A stretch of DNA of 64,000 nucleotides from an uncultured Alphaproteobacteria bacterium (GCA_946480475.1 CAMLJM010000014.1:1-64000); one strand, 5' to 3'; positions 36,283 to 44,744 are shown, counted from the stretch's first letter. Notes: generated from the letters alone by a model not told the origin. A program made the numbers and translations.

Positions 36283-37707
36283 CTAGCTCGCTTTTCCCAG
36301 AAGCGCTGAAACGATATTCTCGTGCCGGAACTTATGGATGGTATCAGGCTGGGGCACCGGATCGTGGATAGCGGTTCCCCCCAGATAGTCAAACCCAGCG
36401 CAAACAGATGATGTTGTAAGACTTAACGAAGACACGCCCAAGACAAACGTATGAGCAATTTTGTGAGATTTCGCTGCCGTACTGAAGCTATTAAGCACAG
36501 CCAGTACCTGTTGTTCCGGGGTATCCTTATCAATACAAATGCCAATACCATCCAGTCCCATGGCCTTTAATGCCTGATAATGGATGCCCTGTTTGAGGGG
36601 GACTTCCGTGAAGAACAAACGACAATGTCCCTTTAAGGCAGCCAGGAACCAATAGGCGTCCTTAGCGCCTAGCTCGTTGTCCGGTTTCAGAATCAAAAGT
36701 ATAAGGAACTGTCTTTGCGCCAAAGGTATATTAAACAGACTTTGCTTGTATGCTTCATAACTCTCAAACCCAAAAAGCGTTTCGTAACGTACAGGACATA
36801 CAACAAGGAGTTTTCTTTGTTCTGCTTCCATTCGTGAAAGCTCTTTTTTAATATGCGCGAGCGTCTGTAAATCAGCAGCAACCTGTGATTCCGGAGATAG
36901 TTTCCGATAGATATCTTTATGTTGTTCCAATAGATCTTTTTGGGAATTTTGCTGTGACGCAAAACATATATAGGTCGTTAATGCGCCTCTTTTGACATCC
37001 CAAAGGGGCATGTAAGAGAATGTAAGCTGGCCCGGATTTTTAAAATCTTTCAGATTCTTTGCATTAGGTTTGTATGCGCCTGATTCTATCTCAGTCTTCG
37101 CATAGACAGCCGAGTAATCTTCCGGCGGTGAATCAAATGTAGGATTAACGACAGTTTCAATCGGCTCCGCTACGAAAGCGTCAAGGAAGTCAGAAAAATC
37201 AAGGCTTGATAGTGTCTCTGTGCGGGTTTGCCTGACACTTTCCCTGATTTCAATTTCTCTAAGGGCTTCCTCATCGAGTAAGAAGAGGCGTCGCCTTACT
37301 TCTTCAGCGATCAGGCTTGCTTTTGCTTCACTGGCAGACAGATCGGCGTTGGCAAAGATAATGACATAGGTATCATCGGTGTATCGGATAAAGAGGTCAT
37401 TAGGGCTAATGTTCTCTTTTATGACGGTTTCCGTTGTTTCATAGACGATTTCGCAGAGGCCCTGCCAGCGTTTTCCCATTTTCTTTTTGATGTTCGCAAG
37501 CCCGATAAGTTGCAATTTTCCGGATGTCAGCAACTCCCGCTTCTTGAAGAGCTGCTCACAGAGCGCTCGCAAGGCCTGCTGCTTTTCAGGGCTGAGGTTG
37601 CGTGATTTGGGTGCGTGAATGCGGCTGACATGTGATTTGCGCCACGGCAGGAAGCGATTCAGGTAAGGGCCTAATTTCTTGAACAGGCGCATGTCTCTTT
37701 TATTCAT
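36283..37707 (-). CDS. Degenerate GGDEF/EAL-like signalling protein
   Basis: A 474-residue cytoplasmic protein with no membrane segment. Residues about 60-140 resemble a GGDEF domain, but the signature loop is RYTDDTYVIIF in place of R-Y-GG-D/E-EF, so cyclase activity is not expected. Residues about 228-470 resemble an EAL domain: LTFSYMPLWDVKRGALTTY corresponds to its start and GFDYLGGTAIHDPVPQP to its end, while the catalytic E-x-L and the metal-binding acidic residues are not in place. It probably acts as a c-di-GMP-independent scaffold or as a receptor. It is the last gene of a three-gene unit after two response regulators. The domain calls rest on weak resemblance. Confidence 0.6.
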   Translation of the reverse strand: MNKRDMRLFKKLGPYLNRFLPWRKSHVSRIHAPKSRNLSPEKQQALRALCEQLFKKRELLTSGKLQLIGLANIKKKMGKRWQGLCEIVYETTETVIKENISPNDLFIRYTDDTYVIIFANADLSASEAKASLIAEEVRRRLFLLDEEALREIEIRESVRQTRTETLSSLDFSDFLDAFVAEPIETVVNPTFDSPPEDYSAVYAKTEIESGAYKPNAKNLKDFKNPGQLTFSYMPLWDVKRGALTTYICFASQQNSQKDLLEQHKDIYRKLSPESQVAADLQTLAHIKKELSRMEAEQRKLLVVCPVRYETLFGFESYEAYKQSLFNIPLAQRQFLILLILKPDNELGAKDAYWFLAALKGHCRLFFTEVPLKQGIHYQALKAMGLDGIGICIDKDTPEQQVLAVLNSFSTAAKSHKIAHTFVLGVSSLSLTTSSVCAGFDYLGGTAIHDPVPQPDTIHKFRHENIVSALLGKAS

Positions 37708-37718
37708 ATAAGCCTTGG

Positions 37719-38111
37719 TTAGCGATGTAAAAGAGCCTTGATTGCTCCCAGAAGTTCATCGGGTTTAAAGGGTTTGCTTAGGACCATATCCGCCCCCATT
37801 GTCTTTGCCAGATTCAAGAAGCTCATATTCTGAGTGCTTCCGCCACCTGACATAGCGATAATCTTTACAGCATTATTGCTGCCTTTTATTTCGGAAATAG
37901 TTTCTAATCCCTCTTTATCAGGCATTAACAGATCAGTGATGACAATGGATGGGCGTTCCTTCTTGAACTGCACCAACCCCTGTACGCCGTTTTCGGCTTC
38001 AATGACATTACATTCCATTTTTTTAAGAATGTTTTTGCATGTCAGTCTGATGAGTTCGTCATCGTCAATAATAAGAATCTTAGGTGGTGTTGTATTTGTT
38101 TGTCCTAGCAT
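37719..38111 (-). CDS. Single-domain response regulator (CheY-like), 130 aa
   Basis: A stand-alone receiver domain. The acidic pair is DDDE near residue 17, the phosphorylation aspartate is in IVITDLLMPDKEG (about residue 60), and the switch residues are in IAMSGGG and the lysine in VLSKPFKPDEL. No DNA-binding or output domain is attached. It lies 11 nt before the degenerate GGDEF/EAL-like gene and 21 nt after a second receiver gene. No histidine kinase is seen nearby. Confidence 0.9.
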   Translation of the reverse strand: MLGQTNTTPPKILIIDDDELIRLTCKNILKKMECNVIEAENGVQGLVQFKKERPSIVITDLLMPDKEGLETISEIKGSNNAVKIIAMSGGGSTQNMSFLNLAKTMGADMVLSKPFKPDELLGAIKALLHR

Positions 38112-38132
38112 CAGCGTATCCTGTTTCTATGA

Positions 38133-38588
38133 TTAATTAGTGGGGTTGCCGTATTTACTCAGTACGTTTTGTAGATTGTCAAAAACATCCTCATCCGCAA
38201 CCTTACAGGTTTTATTATAAATCATTCGATCAATAGCTGCTTGTATTCCTGATTCCAGATCAATCTTTGAGAAGGGTTTAGCCAGAGTATAATCCGAGTA
38301 TAAATTTGCGAAAGCGACATAATCAGTGACAGCATTCCCCGTGCCGCCTGTCATAGCCAGTACAGGCATGTCCGGATTCATGTTCTTGATTTGCTTAATA
38401 AGCTTCGTGCCATCTTCGCCGGGCATGACAATATCTGTGATTACCAGATCAATATCGGGGTGCATAACGAAAATATTCAGGGCGTCTGTTGTATCAAAGG
38501 CATGTTCTATTTCACATCCCTGCGACATCAGGACGCTGCCTATCATTTCATGTATCAGTTTATCGTCATCAACGATCAGTATTTTCAT
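38133..38588 (-). CDS. Single-domain response regulator (CheY-like), 151 aa
   Basis: A second stand-alone receiver. Acidic residues are in IVDDDKLIHE at the N-terminus, the phospho-acceptor is in LVITDIVMPGEDG, and the conserved Thr/Lys are in LAMTGGT and TLAKPFS. It is longer than a minimal receiver by a C-terminal helical tail. It is the first gene of the unit, with its promoter in the 208-base gap 38589-38796, where I see no other gene or clear motif. Confidence 0.9.
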   Translation of the reverse strand: MKILIVDDDKLIHEMIGSVLMSQGCEIEHAFDTTDALNIFVMHPDIDLVITDIVMPGEDGTKLIKQIKNMNPDMPVLAMTGGTGNAVTDYVAFANLYSDYTLAKPFSKIDLESGIQAAIDRMIYNKTCKVADEDVFDNLQNVLSKYGNPTN

Positions 38589-38796
38589 TTACTCGTTTCC
38601 CCGGCATCTCCGGAACCCGTTATTAATTTTATATGAGAAACACTGTAATTCGGGTTAAGAAACGCAGTAAGCTATTAAAGACTACATATCTAAAGGTTAG
38701 GTTTTAGCAATGTTAATATATTGTTTTTCCAAGAAAATTGCACTTCCTCAGTTTCGAGTGAATATAATGGTATTCTGGTAGTGATTAACGGGGGCA

Positions 38797-39387
38797 TTAT
38801 ATAATCCCTTCTACAAGCCCCAGCTCTTTGCATTCCTTAGCAGAAATATACCAGTTCGACATAGCGCGCTTCATAATATCATCAGCCGTTAATGTGCTGC
38901 CTATGGCTAGCGCCTTGAAGTTTTCTTTTTCGATTTTCTGCCCTGTTTCAAACTGAGAGATCAATTCCCGAGCAGTATGGATGCAGTTGCTTAACGCTCC
39001 TGAGAATTTGACTTCTTTATCCATGCGCCTTTCATGAATCATGATCATTGTCTCTTTCGTTAAAAAGCGTCTTTCTTTTTTGAAGGCGGAAAGAATAACG
39101 ATTCCTGCTGAATAGACAGATGTTTTCCCGAGGAAATATATTTCACGCTTCAGGTTCTCACTACAAATTCTAATCTCATGAGCAATGCGGCGGGCGGCAT
39201 CAGCCTCGCCGCCAACTGTCCCCAGTTCCAGAATAATGGGGCCGTCCTTTTGCAGCGCCTGATCGAGTTGTTCAAGGAAACTTGAGACTGTCTCGTTGTC
39301 AATGTCACCCCATAATCTAATATCGGCTGCTAAACTAGGGAGTTCTTCGCGCTTCATTTCTGCATGTGTACTAACTTTTTTGTTCAT
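38797..39387 (-). CDS. ClpP-like serine peptidase family protein
   Basis: A 196-residue member of the ClpP/crotonase fold. The start at 39387 has GAGGTC upstream. The catalytic serine is expected at Ser93 in VYSAGIV, and histidine at His118 in IMIHERRM; the oxyanion element is LGTVGGEADAARRI. When the C-terminal SAKECKELGLVEG is aligned with the equivalent ClpP segment, the usual triad aspartate appears to be Arg173, so activity is in doubt. No ClpX or ClpA-type partner is nearby. It sits next to several tiny charged genes with its own terminator upstream. Confidence 0.78.
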   Translation of the reverse strand: MNKKVSTHAEMKREELPSLAADIRLWGDIDNETVSSFLEQLDQALQKDGPIILELGTVGGEADAARRIAHEIRICSENLKREIYFLGKTSVYSAGIVILSAFKKERRFLTKETMIMIHERRMDKEVKFSGALSNCIHTARELISQFETGQKIEKENFKALAIGSTLTADDIMKRAMSNWYISAKECKELGLVEGII

Positions 39388-39401
39388 AGTGACCTCATTC
39401 A

Positions 39402-39427
39402 AAAAGAACGGAGCCCTAAAGCTCCGT
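39402..39427 (-). terminator. Rho-independent terminator after the charged microprotein gene
   Basis: ACGGAGC (39408-39414) pairs with GCTCCGT (39421-39427) around a 6-base loop. On the minus strand the stem is followed by TCTTTTTG. It lies between the charged microprotein gene (ending at 39444) and the ClpP-like start at 39387, overlapping the ClpP-like leader, so it may also act as an attenuator of that gene. Confidence 0.75.
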
Positions 39428-39443
39428 ACTCTCATGCAAGAAA

Positions 39444-39554
39444 TTATTGGCGTTGTTTTTGTTTTTCCTTCTCACGCTCTCTTTCTTTTTCCCGTTCTCT
39501 TTCTTTTTCTTTTTCCCTCTGATCTTGGTTCTGATTTTGATTTTCGTTTGTCAT
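39444..39554 (-). CDS. Tiny Glu/Lys/Arg-rich microprotein
   Basis: A 36-residue frame on the minus strand. The ribosome site AAGGAGG is near-perfect and gives best spacing to the second of two adjacent ATGs (39554; the first is at 39557). The product begins with Asn/Gln repeats (NENQNQNQDQ) and continues as alternating Glu and Lys/Arg, REKEKEREREKE-like, to a Gln/Lys end. Such a sequence would form a highly charged single helix. The polypurine DNA could be mistaken for a simple repeat, but the strong ribosome site, clean stop and following terminator argue for a gene. Function unknown. Confidence 0.6.
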   Translation of the reverse strand: MTNENQNQNQDQREKEKEREREKEREREKEKQKQRQ

Positions 39555-39681
39555 CATGTCCTCCTTAGGGTTTTTTGATGTAGTTGACCTAACTGCCGAG
39601 CAGGAAAGTCGTTCCTGTTAAAATTGTAAAAATAAAACGGAACGAACTGGAAATGAGAGTGGTGAAAAGTAGAAGTTTATA

Positions 39682-39894
39682 TCAATCATATTTTCTGTGA
39701 CCTTCAGGCGTCGTAATTGCCCCTCCGGCTTCCTGGTCAGTGCCAATGGGTGCGGCAGCCGGATCAGGGATGAATTCATCATTCCTGGTCTGATGTCTTT
39801 TACGGATAAATTTTTGCCAGCCACCCTCTTTGGCGGCTATTTCTTTGCGTGAGGGTTGGTGCGATGCAATATGTTGATTTGATCTGTCTTTCAT
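39682..39894 (-). CDS. Small hydrophilic protein, 70 aa, function unknown
   Basis: A 70-residue frame rich in charged and polar residues (NQHIASHQPSRKEIAAKEGG near the N-terminus, ending ITTPEGHRKYD). It has no signal or membrane segment. It lies on the same strand as the charged microprotein and ClpP-like genes; the ribosome site is weak (GATAAG). The composition recalls small stress-induced hydrophilic proteins, but I cannot assign a family. A small hairpin (CAGGAA/TTCCTG, 39601-39617) follows in the 127-base gap to the next gene. Confidence 0.45.
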   Translation of the reverse strand: MKDRSNQHIASHQPSRKEIAAKEGGWQKFIRKRHQTRNDEFIPDPAAAPIGTDQEAGGAITTPEGHRKYD

Positions 39895-39978
39895 ACTTAT
39901 CTAACAGAGCGGGCATATTCAGGTTCCGTGTGGGAACTTATATAAAAAAGATAAGTTATGACTCTGAAAGGACGTATC

Positions 39979-40161
39979 ATGCCCGGAAGAAAAATCCCTA
40001 CCGCACAAGCGGCGCATCGTCGGCGTAAAGATTCTGAAACCATCAGTGATAGTAAAGGCCGGAAACAATATAAGAATCCACAAAACCCTGGCGGATTTGA
40101 AAGTGCTGACGATGCAAAGACGTTAAATAATCTGCGTTCCAGGCATGGTGATCAGAATTGA
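39979..40161 (+). CDS. Small basic protein, 60 aa, function unknown
   Basis: A 60-residue frame with AAAGGA six bases before the ATG at 39979. The product is basic and hydrophilic, with IPTAQAAHRRRKDSE and a Gly/Asn/Pro-rich middle (QYKNPQNPGGF). No membrane segment. It diverges from the 70-aa gene. I do not recognise it; its composition and position suggest it belongs with the other tiny genes here. Confidence 0.45.
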   Translation: MPGRKIPTAQAAHRRRKDSETISDSKGRKQYKNPQNPGGFESADDAKTLNNLRSRHGDQN

Positions 40162-40257
40162 TTTTGTTCTACATAATAACTTCGAATCGGAGATTTTTAG
40201 CGGTTCGCGATCATGAAATCAAACCAATAAGTGGAGTTGCGGCGCGACAATTCCTTT

Positions 40258-41514
40258 CTAGAATTTTGTAGCCAGAGTAAACCAGATCTTTTGTGTATCA
40301 GTAAAAAGGTCTTCTGCATTATAGTCGGCATATTTCAAAGAAATTGACCATTCTTTAAAAGGGTAGGTATCCTGCTCAGTCTTGAAGGTTCTGCTGGCCT
40401 GGAGATTCCATTCTGATCCATAATTGCTATTGGTATTCCCTGCATCATACTCATGATAGGCAATATCCAGAACCGTATTATCAAGCCAGCGGCCTGCGCC
40501 ACTCACTTTATAGGAAATTTTGGCATATTTATCCTCAAGGCCATTTGCTGGTGTCGTTAAGAATTTATCGGTCCAACCATTGAAAGCATGCAGAGTTGCA
40601 AGCGGTGTCTGGAAGGCGGCGGCACCGTCGCCACCAAGAGATTCGTAACCCAAACCTAAAGACCATCCATCACATTTAAGGGCAGGGCTAAGATGATAGT
40701 AAGATTCATCGTAGTCGGCTGTGCTATTGCCGTGATTGCTTTGCGTTGCAGCTTCGGCTTCATAACTTAGCTTCCATTTATCGTTCAGTATTGTTTCGCC
40801 GGTCAGGCGAAGGCCGAGAGTGCGCGAAGACGATGTGGGTGCGAGATCAAAATCCATCCAATAACCATAGCCTGTCACGCTTAACCATGGAGCATAGTTA
40901 TAAGTAGCATGGGCGATGTGAACTGGCCCGTCCCAGTTGCCCTGAGGGTGATCGTTGCCAAATATACGGTTGACTGTGCGGATATAGGCGTACATCAGGC
41001 TGAGATCTTTTACGCTTTTATTTTCTACCGAGAGCGCATCGAAAGTTTGATCGTTCTGGCGCCAGCCGACCGATCCTATGAAGCGCTGATTATCTAGATT
41101 GATAACCTGACGTCCTGCCTTGATAGTTGTGTCTGGCAGTCCTGTCCATGACAACCATAGCTGGTTCATTTCCCCTGTTTCCGGATCTGCGATAAGCGGG
41201 TATTGCGTAAGTCCATTCAATCCGTCGTTATAATGATCGTCACCCAGATTGGCGACGAGATCGCTTTCAATCAGCGCTTGGAAGTTTTGATATATACCTG
41301 TTTTAAATCCGGTACGAACTCTAAGAGTCGAGGCATGGGCCTCTGCCGTTATCGGTGCCGGACCATCTTGATCAACACTCTCATAACGATAACGGATATC
41401 ACCATAAAAGATGCCCTTTGTGATTAAATCGGAAGAATCGCCAGCTTGAGCTTGGGCTACAGGCGCTAGAATGGATGCCGCAAGACAGAGCAGCAGAAAA
41501 ATTTTATATGCCAT
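40258..41514 (-). CDS. Outer-membrane beta-barrel porin (alginate-export-like fold)
   Basis: A 418-residue outer-membrane protein: signal sequence ending APVAQAQA, then long amphipathic strands such as FYGDIRYRYES, TLRVRTGFKTGIYQ, TIKAGRQVINLDNQRFIG and a C-terminal strand IWFTLATKF ending in Phe, the outer-membrane assembly signal. GRQVINLDNQRF resembles the conserved strand of alginate-export-type porins. A perfect FNR/Dnr palindrome is centred 73 nt upstream of the start, so expression is expected without oxygen. The substrate is unknown; a passage for nitrate or small anions is a guess. Confidence 0.82.
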   Translation of the reverse strand: MAYKIFLLLCLAASILAPVAQAQAGDSSDLITKGIFYGDIRYRYESVDQDGPAPITAEAHASTLRVRTGFKTGIYQNFQALIESDLVANLGDDHYNDGLNGLTQYPLIADPETGEMNQLWLSWTGLPDTTIKAGRQVINLDNQRFIGSVGWRQNDQTFDALSVENKSVKDLSLMYAYIRTVNRIFGNDHPQGNWDGPVHIAHATYNYAPWLSVTGYGYWMDFDLAPTSSSRTLGLRLTGETILNDKWKLSYEAEAATQSNHGNSTADYDESYYHLSPALKCDGWSLGLGYESLGGDGAAAFQTPLATLHAFNGWTDKFLTTPANGLEDKYAKISYKVSGAGRWLDNTVLDIAYHEYDAGNTNSNYGSEWNLQASRTFKTEQDTYPFKEWSISLKYADYNAEDLFTDTQKIWFTLATKF

Positions 41515-41580
41515 AATCGAATTGTCCCTAGTGATAAGAAAAGACTTATGACACTAGACCGCATATTCTTGATTACTGAT

Positions 41581-41594
41581 TTGATCCAAATCAA
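41581..41594. promoter_or_regulatory. FNR/Dnr-type site before the porin gene
   Basis: TTGATCCAAATCAA is an exact TTGAT-N4-ATCAA palindrome. If it sits at -41.5, transcription would start near 41546 and give a leader of about 32 nt before the porin ATG at 41514. The nrdG end on the upstream side makes the porin the obvious target. Confidence 0.85.
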
Positions 41595-41608
41595 GTTCTG
41601 CGATTCAA

Positions 41609-42307
41609 TCAAAAATTTCGGAAATCTATCTGGAACTTCCGGGGAGGTTGCAAAGACATTATATCAAGCGTGCGTTTTTGCGGTGGCAAAGATTTGAGTG
41701 TCGGGCGGTTATTATCGGCGCAAAAATTCTGTATATAGTAGGTACCGGAGTATCCGCGCTTATCAAGGTCGTTCATAATCTCTTCAATATCCGTCTCATC
41801 CATCAACTCCGTATGAACGGTCGTCCTGATCTCAAAAGGGATTTTATTCTGATTGCAAAGCAAATGGAGTGTCCTTGAGAAATCGTTGAATTTATGAACG
41901 CCTGTGACAGCCTTAAACTTGTGCGGCGGGGCTTTATAATCCAGCGCAATATAATCAAGAAAACCATCATCAAGAAAATTCTGGATGATGTCTGGGCGCA
42001 ACCCGTTGGTATCAAGTTTGACGGCATAGCCGAGCCGCCTTATTTCCATGATGAACCCAGGCAAGCCCGGATAATTTGAGGCTTCCCCTCCGGAAAGCAC
42101 AACGCCATCCAGCAACCCTTGTCTCTTTCTGAGGAAATCCAGCACCTGCTTTATTTCGCCGCGGCCCTTGCCTTTGACGATTTGCGGGTTGTGGCAATAC
42201 CCGCAGCGCATATTGCATCCTGAGAACCAGATAATGCACGCCGTTCGCCTCGGAAAATCCAGCATGGTGAACGGCGTGACACTATAGATCGGTAGGATAT
42301 CAGACAT
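41609..42307 (-). CDS. nrdG: Anaerobic ribonucleotide reductase activating protein (radical SAM)
   Basis: NrdG uses a [4Fe-4S] cluster and SAM to put the glycyl radical on NrdD. The start at 42307 overlaps the nrdD stop by 8 nt and gives 232 residues. The radical-SAM motif CNMRCGYC is at residues 31-38, and the GGE motif appears as VVLSGGEASNYPG. At 232 residues it is longer than the short E. coli NrdG and resembles the longer activase type. A much longer frame upstream overlaps nrdD and is not used. Confidence 0.93.
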   Translation of the reverse strand: MSDILPIYSVTPFTMLDFPRRTACIIWFSGCNMRCGYCHNPQIVKGKGRGEIKQVLDFLRKRQGLLDGVVLSGGEASNYPGLPGFIMEIRRLGYAVKLDTNGLRPDIIQNFLDDGFLDYIALDYKAPPHKFKAVTGVHKFNDFSRTLHLLCNQNKIPFEIRTTVHTELMDETDIEEIMNDLDKRGYSGTYYIQNFCADNNRPTLKSLPPQKRTLDIMSLQPPRKFQIDFRNF

Positions 42308-44357
42308 TGCGGAACAGGCTGCCGGTGCCGACCTGATCTTCGCGGAAATGTAGGCGCTCGCGGTGTTCACCTTTCTTTCCCGTGTTAAAACTGTCAACTG
42401 GGCGGAAGTACCCCATAACACGCGTCCATACACTGGTTTTGGCGCCGCATTTAGGGCATTCCGGTTGTTCTCCGTTCAGATAGCCATGAGTTTCACAGGT
42501 TGAAAATACTGGCGTGACTGTTATATATGGCATTTGGTAGTTCTCGATGACTTTCCTGACGAAATTCTTGCAAGCTTCTGCGCTTGATAGTTTTTCATTC
42601 ATATACAGATGGAGAACGGTTCCGCCTGTATATTTGCATTGCAGCCTGTTTTGCAGTTCCAGCGCTTCGAAAGGATCATCGGTGTGGCTAACGGGAATCT
42701 GGGACGAGTTAGTATAATAGATATTCTCCCCTGATCCAGCTTGGATGATATCCGCGTAACGCTTCTTATCTTCCTTAGCGAAGCGGTATGTTGTGCCTTC
42801 TGCCGGGGTGGCTTCAAGATTGTAGAGGTTTCCCGTCTCTTCCTGATAAGACACCATGCGCGAACGCATGTGATCTAGTATTTCAAGGCTCATGGCAATA
42901 CCGCGTTCGTCGGTAATATCATATTTATCGCCTGTGAAGTTACGGATCATCTCATTCATGCCGTTGACGCCGATCGTAGAAAAGTGATTCTTAAGGAATG
43001 GCAGATAACGCGATGTGTATGGATAAAGGCCGCGATCATACATTTTCTGCACAAAGGCCCGCTTCTTCTCCAGTGTCGATTTGCCGATGTCCATCAGCCG
43101 GTCGATTTCTTTCACAAGCGCTGTATGATCGCCATTGAAGCGGTAGCCGAGACGGGCCATGTTGAGCGTGACAACGCCGATTGATCCTGTCATTTCTGCA
43201 GACCCGAAGAGGCCGTTGCCCCGCTTTAATAGTTCGCGTAAGTCAAGTTGCAAGCGACAACACATCGAACGAACAGCGCCGGGTGAGTAGGCTTCAGGGT
43301 TTCTGACGCGTTCCCCTCTGTCGTTCTTCATCCACTGGCTACCGACAAAATTCTGGAAGTAGGAAGAGCCGACTTTTGCCGTATTTTCAAAAATGGCCTT
43401 GGCTACTTTACTATCCCAATTGAAATCTTCCGTGATATTGACGGTTGGAATCGGGAATGTGAAAGGTTGGCCTGAGGAGTCGCCTTCGGTCATAACTTCA
43501 TAATAGGCTATGGCGATCATTTCCATTTCCGGTCCAAAATGCTTGAAGGTTAAATCCTCAAGCGTACGTATGCCCATGTCACGCTGCTGAGCGCGTGTTA
43601 GCAAATCATCATTGCCAATGCCGCGGAAGAAATGCCTGTCTTTATATGTGGGGAAAGAGCCTTGCAGATCTTCGGGTACCGTAATATCAAGTGTGATGTT
43701 CGTGAAGGGCGACTGCCCCCAGCGTGCTGGAACGTTTAGGTTATAGACGAATTGCCGGATGGCTTTCTTGACCTCGCGGAAAGACAGGTTGTCATAGAAA
43801 ACGTATGGTGCCAGATAAGTATCGAAGCTGGAGAAAGCCTGCGCACCAGCCCATTCGGATTGAAGAATGCCCATAAAATTCGCCATTTGCCCTAGAGCCT
43901 CACGGAAATGGCGCGGCGGGCGCGACGATACCCGGCCCCGGACGCCATCAAAACCTTCGTTGAGGAGTGCGCGCAAGCTCCAGCCGGCACAATAGCCGCT
44001 CAGGCAATCGAGATCGTGGATATGGACATCGCCTTGACGGTGCGCCTGTCCCTCTTCGGCGCTGTAGACTTCATCGAGCCAGAAATTGGCAATGACCTTT
44101 CCGGCGACGTTATTGATCAGACCGGCGTTTGAATATCCGGTATTGGCGTTGGCGTTGATGCGCCAGTCCGATTTGGAAATGTATTCGGAAACCGCCTCGC
44201 TGCAATCTACCTGCGTACCGCCATAGAGTGTTGTGATATGATCTGTGGTTGTGCTCAGGGCTTTTTTGACGATCTCCTGATTCTTTTTCCCGGTTCTTTT
44301 TTCAGAAGTTGAATCTGTGGACTTTTTGACTTCAGAGGTGGTGAGAATGGCGGCCAT
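42300..44357 (-). CDS. nrdD: Anaerobic (class III) ribonucleoside-triphosphate reductase
   Basis: NrdD reduces ribonucleotides to deoxyribonucleotides with a glycyl radical, so it works only without oxygen. The start at 44357 has GGAGA upstream and gives 685 residues. Recognisable parts are VHIHDLDCLSGYC, CCRLQLDLRELLKRGNG with an active-site cysteine, and a C-terminal zinc site with CETHGYLNGEQPECPKCGAK, followed by RVMGYFRPV carrying the radical glycine. It is transcribed with nrdG from a leader with an FNR-type site about 119 nt upstream. Confidence 0.96.
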   Translation of the reverse strand: MAAILTTSEVKKSTDSTSEKRTGKKNQEIVKKALSTTTDHITTLYGGTQVDCSEAVSEYISKSDWRINANANTGYSNAGLINNVAGKVIANFWLDEVYSAEEGQAHRQGDVHIHDLDCLSGYCAGWSLRALLNEGFDGVRGRVSSRPPRHFREALGQMANFMGILQSEWAGAQAFSSFDTYLAPYVFYDNLSFREVKKAIRQFVYNLNVPARWGQSPFTNITLDITVPEDLQGSFPTYKDRHFFRGIGNDDLLTRAQQRDMGIRTLEDLTFKHFGPEMEMIAIAYYEVMTEGDSSGQPFTFPIPTVNITEDFNWDSKVAKAIFENTAKVGSSYFQNFVGSQWMKNDRGERVRNPEAYSPGAVRSMCCRLQLDLRELLKRGNGLFGSAEMTGSIGVVTLNMARLGYRFNGDHTALVKEIDRLMDIGKSTLEKKRAFVQKMYDRGLYPYTSRYLPFLKNHFSTIGVNGMNEMIRNFTGDKYDITDERGIAMSLEILDHMRSRMVSYQEETGNLYNLEATPAEGTTYRFAKEDKKRYADIIQAGSGENIYYTNSSQIPVSHTDDPFEALELQNRLQCKYTGGTVLHLYMNEKLSSAEACKNFVRKVIENYQMPYITVTPVFSTCETHGYLNGEQPECPKCGAKTSVWTRVMGYFRPVDSFNTGKKGEHRERLHFREDQVGTGSLFRNV

Positions 44358-44469
44358 AGGGCGTCTCCTGTGATCTGCTGGTTGTGAATAAGCTTGTGGA
44401 AAAGAAAACGTGATAACACAAGATTTTGTGTCTTTCGGGTAAAGTCTACACAATATGTGGTATTAAAAA

Positions 44470-44483
44470 TTGACCTGAATCAA
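44470..44483. promoter_or_regulatory. FNR/Dnr-type site before nrdDG
   Basis: TTGACCTGAATCAA matches TTGAC-N4-ATCAA, one base from the ideal palindrome. Placed at -41.5 it predicts a start near 44435 and a leader of about 78 nt to the nrdD ATG. It touches the end of the terminator of the upstream lipoprotein gene. Confidence 0.78.
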
Positions 44484-44513
44484 AAAGCAGCCGACATTTC
44501 TGCCAGCTGCTTT
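44482..44513 (-). terminator. Terminator after the Cys/His-rich lipoprotein gene
   Basis: On the minus strand AAAGCAGC and GCTGCTTT form an 8-bp stem with a 14-base loop, followed by a T-run (TTTTTG). It ends the transcript of the gene at 44535-44723 just before the nrdDG promoter. Confidence 0.78.
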
Positions 44514-44534
44514 CAGTGTTAATTGTCTTGGGAA

Positions 44535-44723
44535 TTATTTCTTATGGTGAGGGCAGTCTTTGCCCTTCATATGTTCGTCATGACAGCCGCAAGTGCATGC
44601 ATCACCCCCTATACATTGTGCTTTTTCGCAATTATGTGGGCATTGCGCACCTATTGGTGTTGGTTGAGTGGCGCAAGCTGATAAGGCCAGTACCATGGCT
44701 ATAGCCATTAGTGATCGAGTCAT
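44535..44723 (-). CDS. Small Cys/His-rich lipoprotein
   Basis: A 62-residue lipoprotein: signal sequence MTRSLMAIAMVLALSACA with a lipobox (LSAC, lipidated Cys near residue 17). The mature part is dense in metal ligands: CPHNCEKAQCIGGDACTCGC with several Cys, then HDEHMKGKDCPHHKK with His. It looks like a small metal-binding (zinc or copper) protein on the membrane surface. GGAGA precedes the ATG. It follows another exported Cys/His-containing gene by 21 nt, and both probably answer to the FNR-type site at 45134. Confidence 0.75.
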   Translation of the reverse strand: MTRSLMAIAMVLALSACATQPTPIGAQCPHNCEKAQCIGGDACTCGCHDEHMKGKDCPHHKK

Positions 44724-44744
44724 TCTTTAGTCTCCATAAAATAT

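Noticed and set aside
39450..39545. Polypyrimidine/polypurine tract resembling a simple repeat or a CRISPR remnant
   Set aside because: There are no spaced direct repeats; the tract is explained by Glu/Lys/Arg codons of a frame with a strong ribosome site.
42308..42433. Upstream extension of nrdG
   Set aside because: It lies inside the nrdD 3' end in another frame, and the ATG at 42307 matches the family's start.
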